Source: Variovorax boronicumulans (GTDB taxonomy: Bacteria; Pseudomonadota; Gammaproteobacteria; Burkholderiales; Burkholderiaceae_C). Taken from it: a stretch of 64,000 bases of DNA. The stretch lies in contig NZ_VEDO01000025.1 in the NCBI RefSeq assembly GCF_007677875.1, positions 16,868 to 80,867 on the forward strand. Reading direction: 5' to 3'. Numbering within the stretch: position 1 is the stretch's first letter; the number at the start of each line of letters is the position of its first letter. Shown in pieces: positions 41,064-48,978 of the stretch. Made by a program: the position numbers and the translations under genes. The notes beneath the pieces are model-generated. The model was not told the origin of the DNA. It did no database searches and saw nothing but the letters and a program-made list of their open reading frames with translations.

Positions 41064-41972
41064 ATGAGTGATCTGCTGCTGAATACCCCCGACCCGCGCG
41101 AGCCTCTGCAGGCTTCGTTCAGCGACGCCGCCAACCCGCTGGGCCTGGACGGCATCGAGTTCATCGAGTACGCGACCTCCAAGCCCCAGGCCCTGGGCCA
41201 GGTGCTGGAGATGATGGGCTTTCGCCCCATCGCGCGGCACCGTTCGCGCGAGATCCTGCTGTACCGCCAGGGGGGCCTCAACATCGTGGTCAATGCCCAT
41301 GCCGCCGATGTGCCCGGCGCCAGCCAGGAGGTGCCGACGATCTCGGCCATCGCGCTGCGCGCGCGCGATGCGCGGGCCGCGTACCGCTACGTGCTGGAGC
41401 GCGGCGCCTGGGCCGTGCCAGGCCACGCGGAAGTGATGGAGCTGAACATCCCGGCCATCCACGGCGCGGGCGGCAGCCGCATCTACTTCGTCGACCGCTA
41501 CAAGGAGTTCTCGATCTACGACGTGGACTTCGTGCCCATCCCCTCGGTGGACCAGCGCCCGGCCGCGACGGCCGGCATCCACTTCTTCGGCGTGGTGCAG
41601 TACATCGGCCCGGGCCGCAGCAACGACTGGATCGAGTTCTACCGCGAGCTGTTCGGCACCGAGCTGATCCCCGACGACCTGCGCTTCGGCATCATGCCCA
41701 AGGGCACGTTGCTGCGCACGCCGGCGCTCGACGCCACGCAGCGCTTCATGCTGCAGCTGGTCGAGCCCGAGCCCCACGTGCTGGACACCACCGAGCGGCT
41801 GCAGCGCATCGGCCTGGGCGTGCCCGACGTGCTGGCCGCCGTGCAGGCGCTGCGCGCACTCGGCGTGGAATTCGTCGAGACCGCCGCCGCCCACACCGAA
41901 CGGCGTGGCGCCATCACCAAGACCTACCTGGGCTCGGTGGTGTTCGAGCTCGTGCACAGCGCGCAGGAGTGA
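41064..41972 (+). CDS. 4-hydroxyphenylpyruvate dioxygenase-like protein (HPPD half of a QsuB-type pair)
   Basis: A 302-aa vicinal-oxygen-chelate protein with two VOC-like halves: LDGIEFIEYATSKPQALGQV and LEMMGF at the start, GIHFFGVVQYIGPGRSNDWI, FYRELFGTELIPDD near residue 190, and GSVVFELVHS at the end. In QsuB/QuiC-type 3-dehydroshikimate dehydratases an HPPD-like domain of this kind is the C-terminal half of a fusion; here it is a separate gene placed before the dehydratase half. By hand alignment with true HPPD, one metal His (in the H-I-A-L position) appears as Arg (LQRIGLGV), so classical HPPD activity is doubtful. Its stop overlaps a GTG just before the next gene. Confidence 0.78.
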   Translation: MSDLLLNTPDPREPLQASFSDAANPLGLDGIEFIEYATSKPQALGQVLEMMGFRPIARHRSREILLYRQGGLNIVVNAHAADVPGASQEVPTISAIALRARDARAAYRYVLERGAWAVPGHAEVMELNIPAIHGAGGSRIYFVDRYKEFSIYDVDFVPIPSVDQRPAATAGIHFFGVVQYIGPGRSNDWIEFYRELFGTELIPDDLRFGIMPKGTLLRTPALDATQRFMLQLVEPEPHVLDTTERLQRIGLGVPDVLAAVQALRALGVEFVETAAAHTERRGAITKTYLGSVVFELVHSAQE

Positions 41973-41977
41973 GCACC

Positions 41978-42883
41978 ATGCGGCTGCACACCGAAGGCAA
42001 CTTCGAAGGCTTCGGCATGGACACGATCACGTTGGCCGGGCCGCTGGAGGCCAAGCTCAAGGCCATGCGCGAGGCCGGCTTCACGCAGGTCATGCTCAAG
42101 GCCAACGACCTGGTCGGCCACCCGGGCGGACTCGATGCGGCCGTGCAGGCCGTCAAGGACAGCGGCCTGCGCGGCACCGGCTTTCAGGTGCTGCGCGACT
42201 TCGAGGGCCTGTCCGGCCACCTGCACCACTACAAGGTGGACATCGCCAAGAGCATGCTGGAGATGTGCGCCGCGCTGGGCTGCACGGTGCTGCTGGCCTG
42301 CTCGTCGACCTCGCGCCACGCGACGCAGGACCTCGACCTGATCGCGCGCGACCTGCGCAAGCTGGCCATGCTCGCCGTGCCGCTGGGGATCAGGATCGCG
42401 TACGAAGGCCTCTCCTGGGGCCACACGGTCAACGAGTTCACGACGGCCTGGGACGTGGTCTGCCGCGCCGACTGCCCCAACCTGGGCGTGGGCATCGACT
42501 CCTTCCACGTGCTGGCGGCCAAGACCCCGCTGGCGGAGATCGACTACCTGGATCCGAGCAAGATCTTCCTCGTGCAGCTGGCCGACTTCCTGTGGCAAGA
42601 CACACCGACATTCGAGGAACGCATGGCCACGGCGCGCACCATGCGCGTGTTCCCGGGCGAGGGCGTGCACAGCGAGCAGGTGGTTGAACTCGTGCTGCGG
42701 CTGGACAAGCTGGGCTACCGCGGGGACTACAGCTTCGAGGTGTTCAACGACGACTTTTTGAACCTGCCGCTGCCCACCGTGGCGGAGCGGGCGCGCAAGT
42801 CGGCGCTGTGGCTGGCCGAGGACGTGCTCAAGCGTTCGGTGCCGTTGCCGGGGCAGATGCGGCTGAAGGCGATGGCGGGGTGA
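41978..42883 (+). CDS. Sugar phosphate isomerase/epimerase-like protein, candidate 3-dehydroshikimate dehydratase
   Basis: A 301-aa TIM-barrel protein of the AP endonuclease 2/xylose isomerase-like superfamily. Metal-site segments are AYEGLSWGHTVNEF (Glu), GVGIDSFHVLAAKTP (Asp, His), IFLVQLADFLW and YSFEVFNDDFLN (Glu). These match the dehydratase half of QsuB/QuiC proteins, which convert 3-dehydroshikimate to protocatechuate. Together with the preceding HPPD-like gene it would make the two parts of a normally fused enzyme, in reversed order. AGGAG eight bases upstream supports the ATG at 41978; a GTG at 41969 overlapping the previous stop is an alternative. Function is inferred from family and neighbours. 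Confidence 0.78.
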   Translation: MRLHTEGNFEGFGMDTITLAGPLEAKLKAMREAGFTQVMLKANDLVGHPGGLDAAVQAVKDSGLRGTGFQVLRDFEGLSGHLHHYKVDIAKSMLEMCAALGCTVLLACSSTSRHATQDLDLIARDLRKLAMLAVPLGIRIAYEGLSWGHTVNEFTTAWDVVCRADCPNLGVGIDSFHVLAAKTPLAEIDYLDPSKIFLVQLADFLWQDTPTFEERMATARTMRVFPGEGVHSEQVVELVLRLDKLGYRGDYSFEVFNDDFLNLPLPTVAERARKSALWLAEDVLKRSVPLPGQMRLKAMAG

Positions 42884-42925
42884 GGGCCGCGCGGGCTATT
42901 CGTCAGCGGCCAAGGCTTTGATTCA

Positions 42926-43348
42926 ATGAAATTATGGTGGGATCCGCAGAAGGCCAATGCCAACATTCAACAACGTGGCGTCACGTTTGACGCGCTTCGC
43001 GGGCTGCAGGTCTACTTCGCCTCCATCAGCCGCGAGACGGACGACACGCTCCCCGCGGACATCGACGACGCCAGCCTCTTCCAGTCCGTCCCCCACACGA
43101 ACCACCTGGACCTCGGACGCGACCTGGCGCTGCGGTTCGCGGCCAAGCACCTGCCTGCGCTGAAACGCCAGGTCGAAGACCGCTTCCGGCAGCGCGGTGC
43201 CTACGGCCGGTTCAAGGCGCTGTTGGAGCGCAGTGGCCAGTTGGAGCGCTGGTACCAGTACGAGCAGGAGGCCACCCGGTCCGCGCTTCTGGCCTGGGCC
43301 GCGGAAGCTGGCCCGAGCGTCACCGACGGCAAGCCGCCGCTGCGCTGA
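42926..43348 (+). CDS. UPF0158-like protein with a BrnT-like N-terminus (chimera)
   Basis: A 140-aa protein. Residues about 1-24 (MKLWWDPQKANANIQQRGVT) resemble the start of BrnT ribonuclease toxins (W-D-x-x-K-x-x-x-N-x-x-x-x-G-V-x-F). From about residue 35 the sequence matches UPF0158 family proteins: SISRETDDTLPADIDDASLF, TNHLDLGRDLALRFAAKHLP, RQRGAYGRFKALLERSGQLE and YEQEATRSALLAWAAEAG. The junction suggests an old in-frame fusion between a BrnT remnant and a truncated UPF0158 gene. No BrnA antitoxin follows. The BrnT catalytic residues beyond the first segment are absent, so toxin activity is not expected. Start ATG at 42926. Confidence 0.65.
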   Translation: MKLWWDPQKANANIQQRGVTFDALRGLQVYFASISRETDDTLPADIDDASLFQSVPHTNHLDLGRDLALRFAAKHLPALKRQVEDRFRQRGAYGRFKALLERSGQLERWYQYEQEATRSALLAWAAEAGPSVTDGKPPLR

Positions 43349-43409
43349 AGTCCGCGTGGCGAACACCGAACGCTGACGCAAACATCCGCACCGCCAAGGT
43401 GCAACCGCC

Positions 43410-45806
43410 TCAGCGCAACAACGCCCCGTGCCCCGTGTGCGTGAGCACCTCGCCCTGATGCCAGCGCTGCGCCCAGTGCAGGAAGTCCACCGAGGGCATG
43501 GGCTTGCTCATGAAGTAGCCCTGCCCTTCGTCGCAGTCCAGCGCGCGCAGTGCGCGCCAGATCAGCGCGTTCTCCACGCCCTCGGCCACCACGGTCAGGC
43601 CCAGGTTGTGGGCCAGGTCGACCGTGGAGCGGACGATCTTGGCGTCGTCTTCGTCCTTCTCCATGTTCATGACGAAGGACTTGTCGATCTTGAGTTCGTC
43701 GACGGGCAGTCGCTTCAGGTACGCCAGCGACGAATAGCCGGTGCCGAAGTCGTCGATGGAGAGCTTGAAGCCACGGTCGGACAGGCGCTGCAGCACGGCC
43801 TGCGCGCGCTGCGGGTCGTCCATGATGGCGCTCTCGGTGATCTCCAGGCAGAAGCCTGTGGCTGGCACGCCGTGGCGCTCCAGGATGGCGTCCAGCCGCG
43901 CGGGAAACTCCACGTCCAGCAGGTCGCGCGTGGAGAGATTCACGGCGATGCGCAGCGTGCCATGGCCGATCTGCGCCAGCAGGTCGGCCGCGGCGTCGAA
44001 CACCCACAGCGTGAGCTGGCTCACGAAGCCGGTCTGCTCGGCAAACGGGATGAAGTCCAGCGGTGGCACCAGGCCGCGCTCGGGATGCTGCCAGCGCACC
44101 AGCGCCTCGGCCGCCACCACGGTGGAATCTGCCAGGCGCAGCTTGGGCTGCATGAACAGGCGCAGCTCGTCGTGCTCCACGGCGCGGCGCAGTTCGCTGA
44201 GCAAGGACAGCGTCTGCACGCTGCCGGCGTCGAGCGCGGCGTCGTAGAGCTGGACCACGGTGGTCCTGGACTTGGCGGCGTACATGGCGACCTCGGCCCG
44301 CGAGAGCAACATGTCGGTCTCCGCAGCATGCGCGGGCCAGCAGGCGATGCCCAGGCCGGCGGAAATGTCCACGGTCTGCTCGCCGAGCGCCAGCGGCTGC
44401 TCGAAGCCCTTGGCGATGCGCTGCGCCACGGCCCGGGCGATGGTGGCGTCGCTGTCGACCAGCAGCACCGCGAACTCGTCGCCACCCAGGCGGGCCACCA
44501 TGTCGCCGTTGCGCAGGCCGTGCTCGGTGAGCCGCCTGGCCACGGCGACCAGCAACTGGTCGCCCAGCGCGTAGCCCATCACGTCGTTGACATGCTTGAA
44601 ACGGTCCAGGTCCAGCATCAGCACCGCCAGGCCACGCGGCATGGCGTCGGCGCTGCGCCGGGCGATCTCCTGGTCCACCGCTTCGCGAAAGCGCGCGCGA
44701 TTGGGCAGACCGGTCAGCCGATCCCAGTAGGCCAGGCGGCGGATCTCGGCCTGCTGGGCGGCGATGTCCACACGCATGGTGTCGAAGGCGCGCGCCAGGC
44801 CGCCGATCTCGTCGCGCCGCTCCGTGTGGTCCAGGGGCTGGTCGTATTGCCCACGGCCGAGTGCGCCGGCGGCCGACACGAGCGCCCGCAGCGGCGTGGT
44901 CACGCGCCGCGCCGTCACCACGCTGCCGGCGCCGAACAGCAGCACGCCCAGCGCCGTGATCCAGGCCAGCGCCACCTGGGCCTGGTGGAAGGGCGCCATC
45001 ACCTCGTTCACCGAGCGCAGCAGCACGCTGTAGACGGCGGTGTCGGCGCTGGTGTCGAGCTCGACCTGGCGCGCCAGCAGCATGTCGTCGTCCAGCTGCA
45101 GCTCGGCGGGTTGCCCCCCGGCTTGCTGCAGGGCCTGCAGTGCCGAGGGCGCCAGCGTGGTGGCCAGCACGCGCGGCGGCCGGTCCGGCTGGCGGCCGAA
45201 CAGCGCCAGTTGCACATCCGACAGCGCGCGCATGTCTTCCAGCAGCTGCTGGTTGAGCGGAAACCCCATCAGCACCCAGCCCACGACCAGAGGTGCGCGC
45301 ATGGGCACGAGCACGAACTGGAAGGCCTGGCCGCCGACCAGTGCGATGCGGTAGGCGTTCGGGTCATCGGCCAGTGCGCGCAGCGGGCCGTCCAGCACCG
45401 GGTGCAGTGCAGCGGCGTCCTGGCCTTCGGCGACAGCGCGCAGCCGCAATTGCGTGTCCAGCAGCGCCGTGGCCGTGGCGCCGATGCGGGCGCCGTGGTT
45501 TTCCAACGCCGAGGCGATGGTGTCCAGGTCGGCGCTGCCGACGGCGGCGCGAAAGCCGTAATCCGCCGCCAGCAGCGACGCGCCCTGGTTGAGCTTCTGC
45601 GCGTTCTGCTCCAGCAGGCGCAGCCACACGCGCTCGCCGACGCGCAACTCCTGAGCGACCTGGCGGCGCGCGCTCTGCTCGATGGCGATGCGCACCACGC
45701 TGAACACTGCCGCCTGCACCACGAGCAGCAGCACCAGGGAGAGCAGCACGATGCGGGACGACAGGCCGCCCGGCAAGGCCCACGCACGCCAGGCGCGTGC
45801 CGTCAT
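43410..45806 (-). CDS. Membrane GGDEF-EAL cyclic-di-GMP enzyme
   Basis: A 798-aa protein. An N-terminal membrane helix (IVLLSLVLLLVVQAAVFSVV), a periplasmic sensor region of about 240 residues and a second helix (ALAWITALGVLLFGAGSVVT) are followed by HAMP (PLRALVSAAGALGRGQYDQP), GGDEF (RLGGDEFAVLL near residue 448) and EAL domains (AEALVRWQHPERGL near 575; EITESAIMDD; SIDDFGTGYSSLAYLKRLPV; VVAEGVEN). Both catalytic signatures look intact, so it may make and break c-di-GMP. The periplasmic part resembles a double-Cache-like sensor. The ATG at 45806 overlaps the stop of the preceding cupredoxin gene by 4 bp, so the two are co-translated. Confidence 0.92.
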   Translation of the reverse strand: MTARAWRAWALPGGLSSRIVLLSLVLLLVVQAAVFSVVRIAIEQSARRQVAQELRVGERVWLRLLEQNAQKLNQGASLLAADYGFRAAVGSADLDTIASALENHGARIGATATALLDTQLRLRAVAEGQDAAALHPVLDGPLRALADDPNAYRIALVGGQAFQFVLVPMRAPLVVGWVLMGFPLNQQLLEDMRALSDVQLALFGRQPDRPPRVLATTLAPSALQALQQAGGQPAELQLDDDMLLARQVELDTSADTAVYSVLLRSVNEVMAPFHQAQVALAWITALGVLLFGAGSVVTARRVTTPLRALVSAAGALGRGQYDQPLDHTERRDEIGGLARAFDTMRVDIAAQQAEIRRLAYWDRLTGLPNRARFREAVDQEIARRSADAMPRGLAVLMLDLDRFKHVNDVMGYALGDQLLVAVARRLTEHGLRNGDMVARLGGDEFAVLLVDSDATIARAVAQRIAKGFEQPLALGEQTVDISAGLGIACWPAHAAETDMLLSRAEVAMYAAKSRTTVVQLYDAALDAGSVQTLSLLSELRRAVEHDELRLFMQPKLRLADSTVVAAEALVRWQHPERGLVPPLDFIPFAEQTGFVSQLTLWVFDAAADLLAQIGHGTLRIAVNLSTRDLLDVEFPARLDAILERHGVPATGFCLEITESAIMDDPQRAQAVLQRLSDRGFKLSIDDFGTGYSSLAYLKRLPVDELKIDKSFVMNMEKDEDDAKIVRSTVDLAHNLGLTVVAEGVENALIWRALRALDCDEGQGYFMSKPMPSVDFLHWAQRWHQGEVLTHTGHGALLR

Positions 45807-46414
45807 GGCGTCACGCCGGCGAGCTTGAACACGGTGGCCTGGTCGGCGGCACCCACCGTCAGGGCCTGGTCGGCGGCCGGCGCGCCCACGGCCAGGCCGG
45901 GATGCCACACGCGCAGCCGGTAGCTGCCGGCCGGCACGTGGGCCAGCGCCACCTGGCCGTTGGCGGTGCTGCGGCCGAAGTACGGCGTCTCGACGATGAC
46001 CACCCAGGCCGCCATCTGGTCGTGGATGTTGCAGCCCAGCACCGCAATGCCGGGCTTGTCGAACACCACCGGGTTGGCCGGCGTGCCGATGTAGAGCTTG
46101 AGCTCGAAGGTCTTGACCGGAGAGAACGAGTAGACATGGTGGCGCACCGTGTCCTGGTTCGGGAAGGTGACGGAACTGCCCACCGTCACCACCGTCACCT
46201 CGGGCTCGAAGCGCTTGGCGCGCTGCGCGATCTCGGCGCCTTCCACGGGCTTGGCCAGGGCCCGCGCCTCGCGCGATTCGAGGAACACCACGGCGCCGGT
46301 GAGCGGCTTGCCCGCGCTGTCCTGCACCGTGACCTGGAACGTGCCGGCCATGGCAGCGCCTGCCAGCATGGCCATGGCCGACAGCCCGCCGGCCCGCAAA
46401 CGCACGGTGCGCAT
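45803..46414 (-). CDS. Exported cupredoxin (methylamine utilization protein-like)
   Basis: A 203-aa exported protein with signal peptide (RLRAGGLSAMAMLAGAAMAG). The cupredoxin domain keeps all type-1 copper ligands: His in VRHHVYSFS and Cys-His-Met in LGCNIHDQMAAW. The C-terminal part (VALAHVPAGSYRLRVWHPG) is a beta-sandwich typical of this family, often labelled methylamine utilization or plastocyanin-like. It lies between a DUF4394 lipoprotein and a GGDEF-EAL sensor in one operon, so it may deliver copper or redox information to the periplasmic sensor region; this is inference. Start ATG at 46414. Confidence 0.85.
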   Translation of the reverse strand: MRTVRLRAGGLSAMAMLAGAAMAGTFQVTVQDSAGKPLTGAVVFLESREARALAKPVEGAEIAQRAKRFEPEVTVVTVGSSVTFPNQDTVRHHVYSFSPVKTFELKLYIGTPANPVVFDKPGIAVLGCNIHDQMAAWVVIVETPYFGRSTANGQVALAHVPAGSYRLRVWHPGLAVGAPAADQALTVGAADQATVFKLAGVTP

Positions 46415-46439
46415 GGACAAACCGCCCGCCGCGCCGGGC

Positions 46440-47333
46440 TCAGGGCTCGATGGCCATGCCCACCAGCGGGCCGCCGTCGGCCACGGTTCCGACGAAGCGC
46501 GCGCGGCCGGTGTCCAGGTCGATCTGGTAGAGCTTGGTCCTGGCGTCGCCAGCGGTGCGCACGGCGGCGAATGCGGCGTTCGACACGTCGGCGATGTCCA
46601 GCGTGGCATCGGCCAGCTCACCCAGCCCCAGCGGTCCGACGGTGCGCAGTTGGCCGGTGTTGGGCGAGACCACGGGCGTCGTGCCCTCCTTGGAACCCTG
46701 CATCACCAGGACGCCCAGGCGCCGGTCGATGGCGTAGTTGGTGGTGATCTTCTCGTCCTGCTTGTTGTAGGTGTAGCCGGCCGCGACGATGGCGGGCGCC
46801 TTGCCGAAGTTCACGTCGCCGGCCACATAAGCCAGCGCACCGTCGGGCTGCACGCCGTCCACGTTGGGGTTGCCGTCGACGACGGCGCCGGTGTCGGGGT
46901 GCAGGCGCAGGTTCTGCCCACCCTCGCCGACCACGCGGATGCGGTCGGCCGCGGGGTTGAAGTCGAAGCCGAACAAGGGGCCGGCGAGCGGCAGGACGGC
47001 CGGGGCCGAGCCCACCTGGGTGAGCGCGCCGGTACCGGTGTCCAGCGTGTACAGGCGCCCCTGGCGCGACAGTGCGAACAACACGCCGCGCGACACGCGG
47101 TAGTCGATGCCCACGAGCGCGTCGCCCGCAGCCACGCCGGTGACGGGCTTGCGGCTCAGCACGCGCTGGGGCTGGCCGGCATTGAAGCGGATGAGCTCGT
47201 TGCCGGCGGTGACGGCGAACACGTTCTCCTTGCGCAGTTCGCCCACGGGCTCCTGCATGCTGGCGCAGCCCAGCAAGATGGCGGAGCCCAGCGCCGCAAG
47301 GCCCAGGCGAAGACGGGGAAACGGAAAAGGCAT
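46440..47333 (-). CDS. DUF4394 domain lipoprotein
   Basis: A 297-aa lipoprotein. The signal ends in the lipobox AILLGCASM (Cys about 23). The body is a DUF4394 domain, predicted propeller-like: NVFAVTAGNELIRFNAGQPQ, DALVGIDYRVSRGVLFALSR, FGFDFNPAADRIRVVGEGGQ, NLRLHPDTGAVVDGNPNVD, and ATLDIADVSNAAFAAVRTAG. Function of the family is unknown. It is the first gene of a three-gene operon with the cupredoxin and GGDEF-EAL genes (25-bp gap). The start is the ATG at 47333. Confidence 0.87.
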   Translation of the reverse strand: MPFPFPRLRLGLAALGSAILLGCASMQEPVGELRKENVFAVTAGNELIRFNAGQPQRVLSRKPVTGVAAGDALVGIDYRVSRGVLFALSRQGRLYTLDTGTGALTQVGSAPAVLPLAGPLFGFDFNPAADRIRVVGEGGQNLRLHPDTGAVVDGNPNVDGVQPDGALAYVAGDVNFGKAPAIVAAGYTYNKQDEKITTNYAIDRRLGVLVMQGSKEGTTPVVSPNTGQLRTVGPLGLGELADATLDIADVSNAAFAAVRTAGDARTKLYQIDLDTGRARFVGTVADGGPLVGMAIEP

Positions 47334-47493
47334 GGCACGCTCCAACGGGATTTGTCTCGATCTTGCCCGGATTATTTTCAAGATACGGACGCGCTGGCGC
47401 AACAATTTGGCGGCCGTCCCTGCCGGGCGGCCAGTTTTACATCTGGCGTTGTACGCGCGCCGCAGGCAGCTCCGCCAGCCCCGGCCGGCCGAC

Positions 47494-47940
47494 TCAGTTC
47501 TGGCGTGCCCTGGCGTGCGTGACGGCCGTGCGCAGGCCGAGCAGGTAGCTGTCCACCCCGAAGCCGGCGATCTGGCCTTGCGCGATCTCGGCCAGCACCG
47601 AATGGTGGCGGAAGGCCTCGCGCGCGTGCACGTTGGACATGTGCACCTCGACGATGGGGCACTGCAGGATCGCCAGCGCGTCGCGGATGCCGTAGCTGTA
47701 GTGCGTCCACGCGCCGGCATTGATGACGATGGCATCCACGCCCTCGGTGTGGGCAGCGTGGATGCGCTCGACCATTGCGCCTTCGAAGTTGCTCTGGAAG
47801 CACTCGACCTCGACGCCCAGTTCCTGACCCAGCGCTACCAGCTGCGCGTCGATGTCCGCCAGCGTCGCCGTTCCGTAGGTTTTCGGGTCGCGCTTGCCGA
47901 ACATGTTCAGGTTGATGCCGTGCAGCGTGAGGATCTTCAT
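47494..47940 (-). CDS. Type II 3-dehydroquinate dehydratase homologue (AroQ-like), TRAP-linked copy 2
   Basis: A 148-aa type II dehydroquinase homologue. It shows HGINLNMFGKRDPKTYGTAT, QSNFEGAMVERIHAA, INAGAWTHYSYGIRDAL (substrate-binding His kept), VEVHMSNVHAREAFRHHSVL and AGFGVDSYLLGLRTAV. The usual HGPNLN motif is HGINLN. It is the last gene of the operon tetR-dctQ-dctM-dctP-aroQ and starts 9 bp after dctP. It differs from the copy at 18877 in active-site detail, so the two may prefer different hydroaromatic substrates. A catabolic role (quinate/dehydroquinate) is inferred from the operon. Confidence 0.88.
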   Translation of the reverse strand: MKILTLHGINLNMFGKRDPKTYGTATLADIDAQLVALGQELGVEVECFQSNFEGAMVERIHAAHTEGVDAIVINAGAWTHYSYGIRDALAILQCPIVEVHMSNVHAREAFRHHSVLAEIAQGQIAGFGVDSYLLGLRTAVTHARARQN

Positions 47941-47949
47941 GCTGGCTCC

Positions 47950-48948
47950 TTACTTGCGCACCTTGGCCAGCTCGGCCTGCAGCTCGGCGACCACGTCCTG
48001 GCCCACGGTCACGGCGTGCTTGGCCGTCACGGGGCGCATCTTGTCGCGCAGCTTGGCCAGTTCGGCGGGCGCCAGCTCGGTCACCTGCATGCCGTTCTTC
48101 TTCATGTTGTCCAGCGCGATGGCGACCTGTTCGCGCGCGGCCTGGCGCTGGAACTTCGTGGCCTCGACCGCCGCGTCGGCGATGATCTTCTGCTGCGCGG
48201 GCTGCAGGCTGTCCCAGAACTTCTTGCTGATCAGCACCGACTGCGGGTTGTACTGGTGGTGGCTCAGCACCACGTGCTTCTGCACTTCGTAGAACTTGTT
48301 GGCGTTGATGACGGTGACCGGGTTCTCCTGCCCGTCGATGGCCTTCTGCTCGAGCGCGGCATACACCTCGGGGAACGGCAGCGGCGTGGGGTTGGCGTCC
48401 AGCGCCTTGACCCAGTCCACGTTGATCGGGTTGGGGATCACGCGCAGCTTGAGCCCGGCCAGGTCTTCCACTTTGGTGATGGGGCGCTTGCTGTTGGTGA
48501 TGTCGCGAAAGCCCAGCTCGAAGTAGGACAGGCCGATCAGGCCCTTGTCCTTGAGCTTGTCGTGCAGCTTCCTGCCGAAAGGCCCGTCGACGATGGCCTC
48601 GGCCTCGGCATTGCTGCCGAACATGAACGGGAAGTCGTAGACCGCGAACTCCTTGACCTGGCTGGCGAGGATGCCCGAGTTCATGGTCGCCATCTCCAGC
48701 GTGCCGCCCTGGATGGCCGAGACATTGGCCTGGTCGCTGCCCAGCGTGCCGCCCGGGAACAGGTTGACCTTGAGCTTGCCGCCGGACTTGGCGGCCACGA
48801 TCTCGGCGAACTTCTCCATGCCCATCACGAGCGGATGGCCCTTGGGGTTCTGCGTGGCGAACTTGATGGTGCGCGTGTCCTGGGCCTGGGCACCGAGCGC
48901 GGCGAAGGCAGCTGCGGCGACCAGGGTCTTGAGCATGAGGCGTTTCAT
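47950..48948 (-). CDS. TRAP transporter solute-binding protein (DctP), module 2
   Basis: A 332-aa periplasmic receptor with signal peptide (KRLMLKTLVAAAAFAALGAQ then AQ). DctP landmarks: TIKFATQNPKGHPLVMGMEK, LSYFELGFRDITNSKRPITK, LAGLKLRVIPNPINVDWVKA with the ligand Arg, and DGQENPVTVINANKFYEVQK. It is homologous to the module 1 receptor; the differences near the ligand Arg (NPINVDW versus NPVFLES) suggest a related but distinct ligand. The start is the ATG at 48948. It follows dctM by 30 bp. Confidence 0.93.
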   Translation of the reverse strand: MKRLMLKTLVAAAAFAALGAQAQDTRTIKFATQNPKGHPLVMGMEKFAEIVAAKSGGKLKVNLFPGGTLGSDQANVSAIQGGTLEMATMNSGILASQVKEFAVYDFPFMFGSNAEAEAIVDGPFGRKLHDKLKDKGLIGLSYFELGFRDITNSKRPITKVEDLAGLKLRVIPNPINVDWVKALDANPTPLPFPEVYAALEQKAIDGQENPVTVINANKFYEVQKHVVLSHHQYNPQSVLISKKFWDSLQPAQQKIIADAAVEATKFQRQAAREQVAIALDNMKKNGMQVTELAPAELAKLRDKMRPVTAKHAVTVGQDVVAELQAELAKVRK

Positions 48949-48978
48949 GGGGTGTCTCCAGTGGTGAACGGGAATGGG

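Noticed and set aside
47409..47432. Hairpin GGCCGTCC/GGGCGGCC downstream of aroQ copy 2
   Set aside because: One mismatch in an 8-bp stem and no clear U tract on the minus strand; left unannotated as a terminator.
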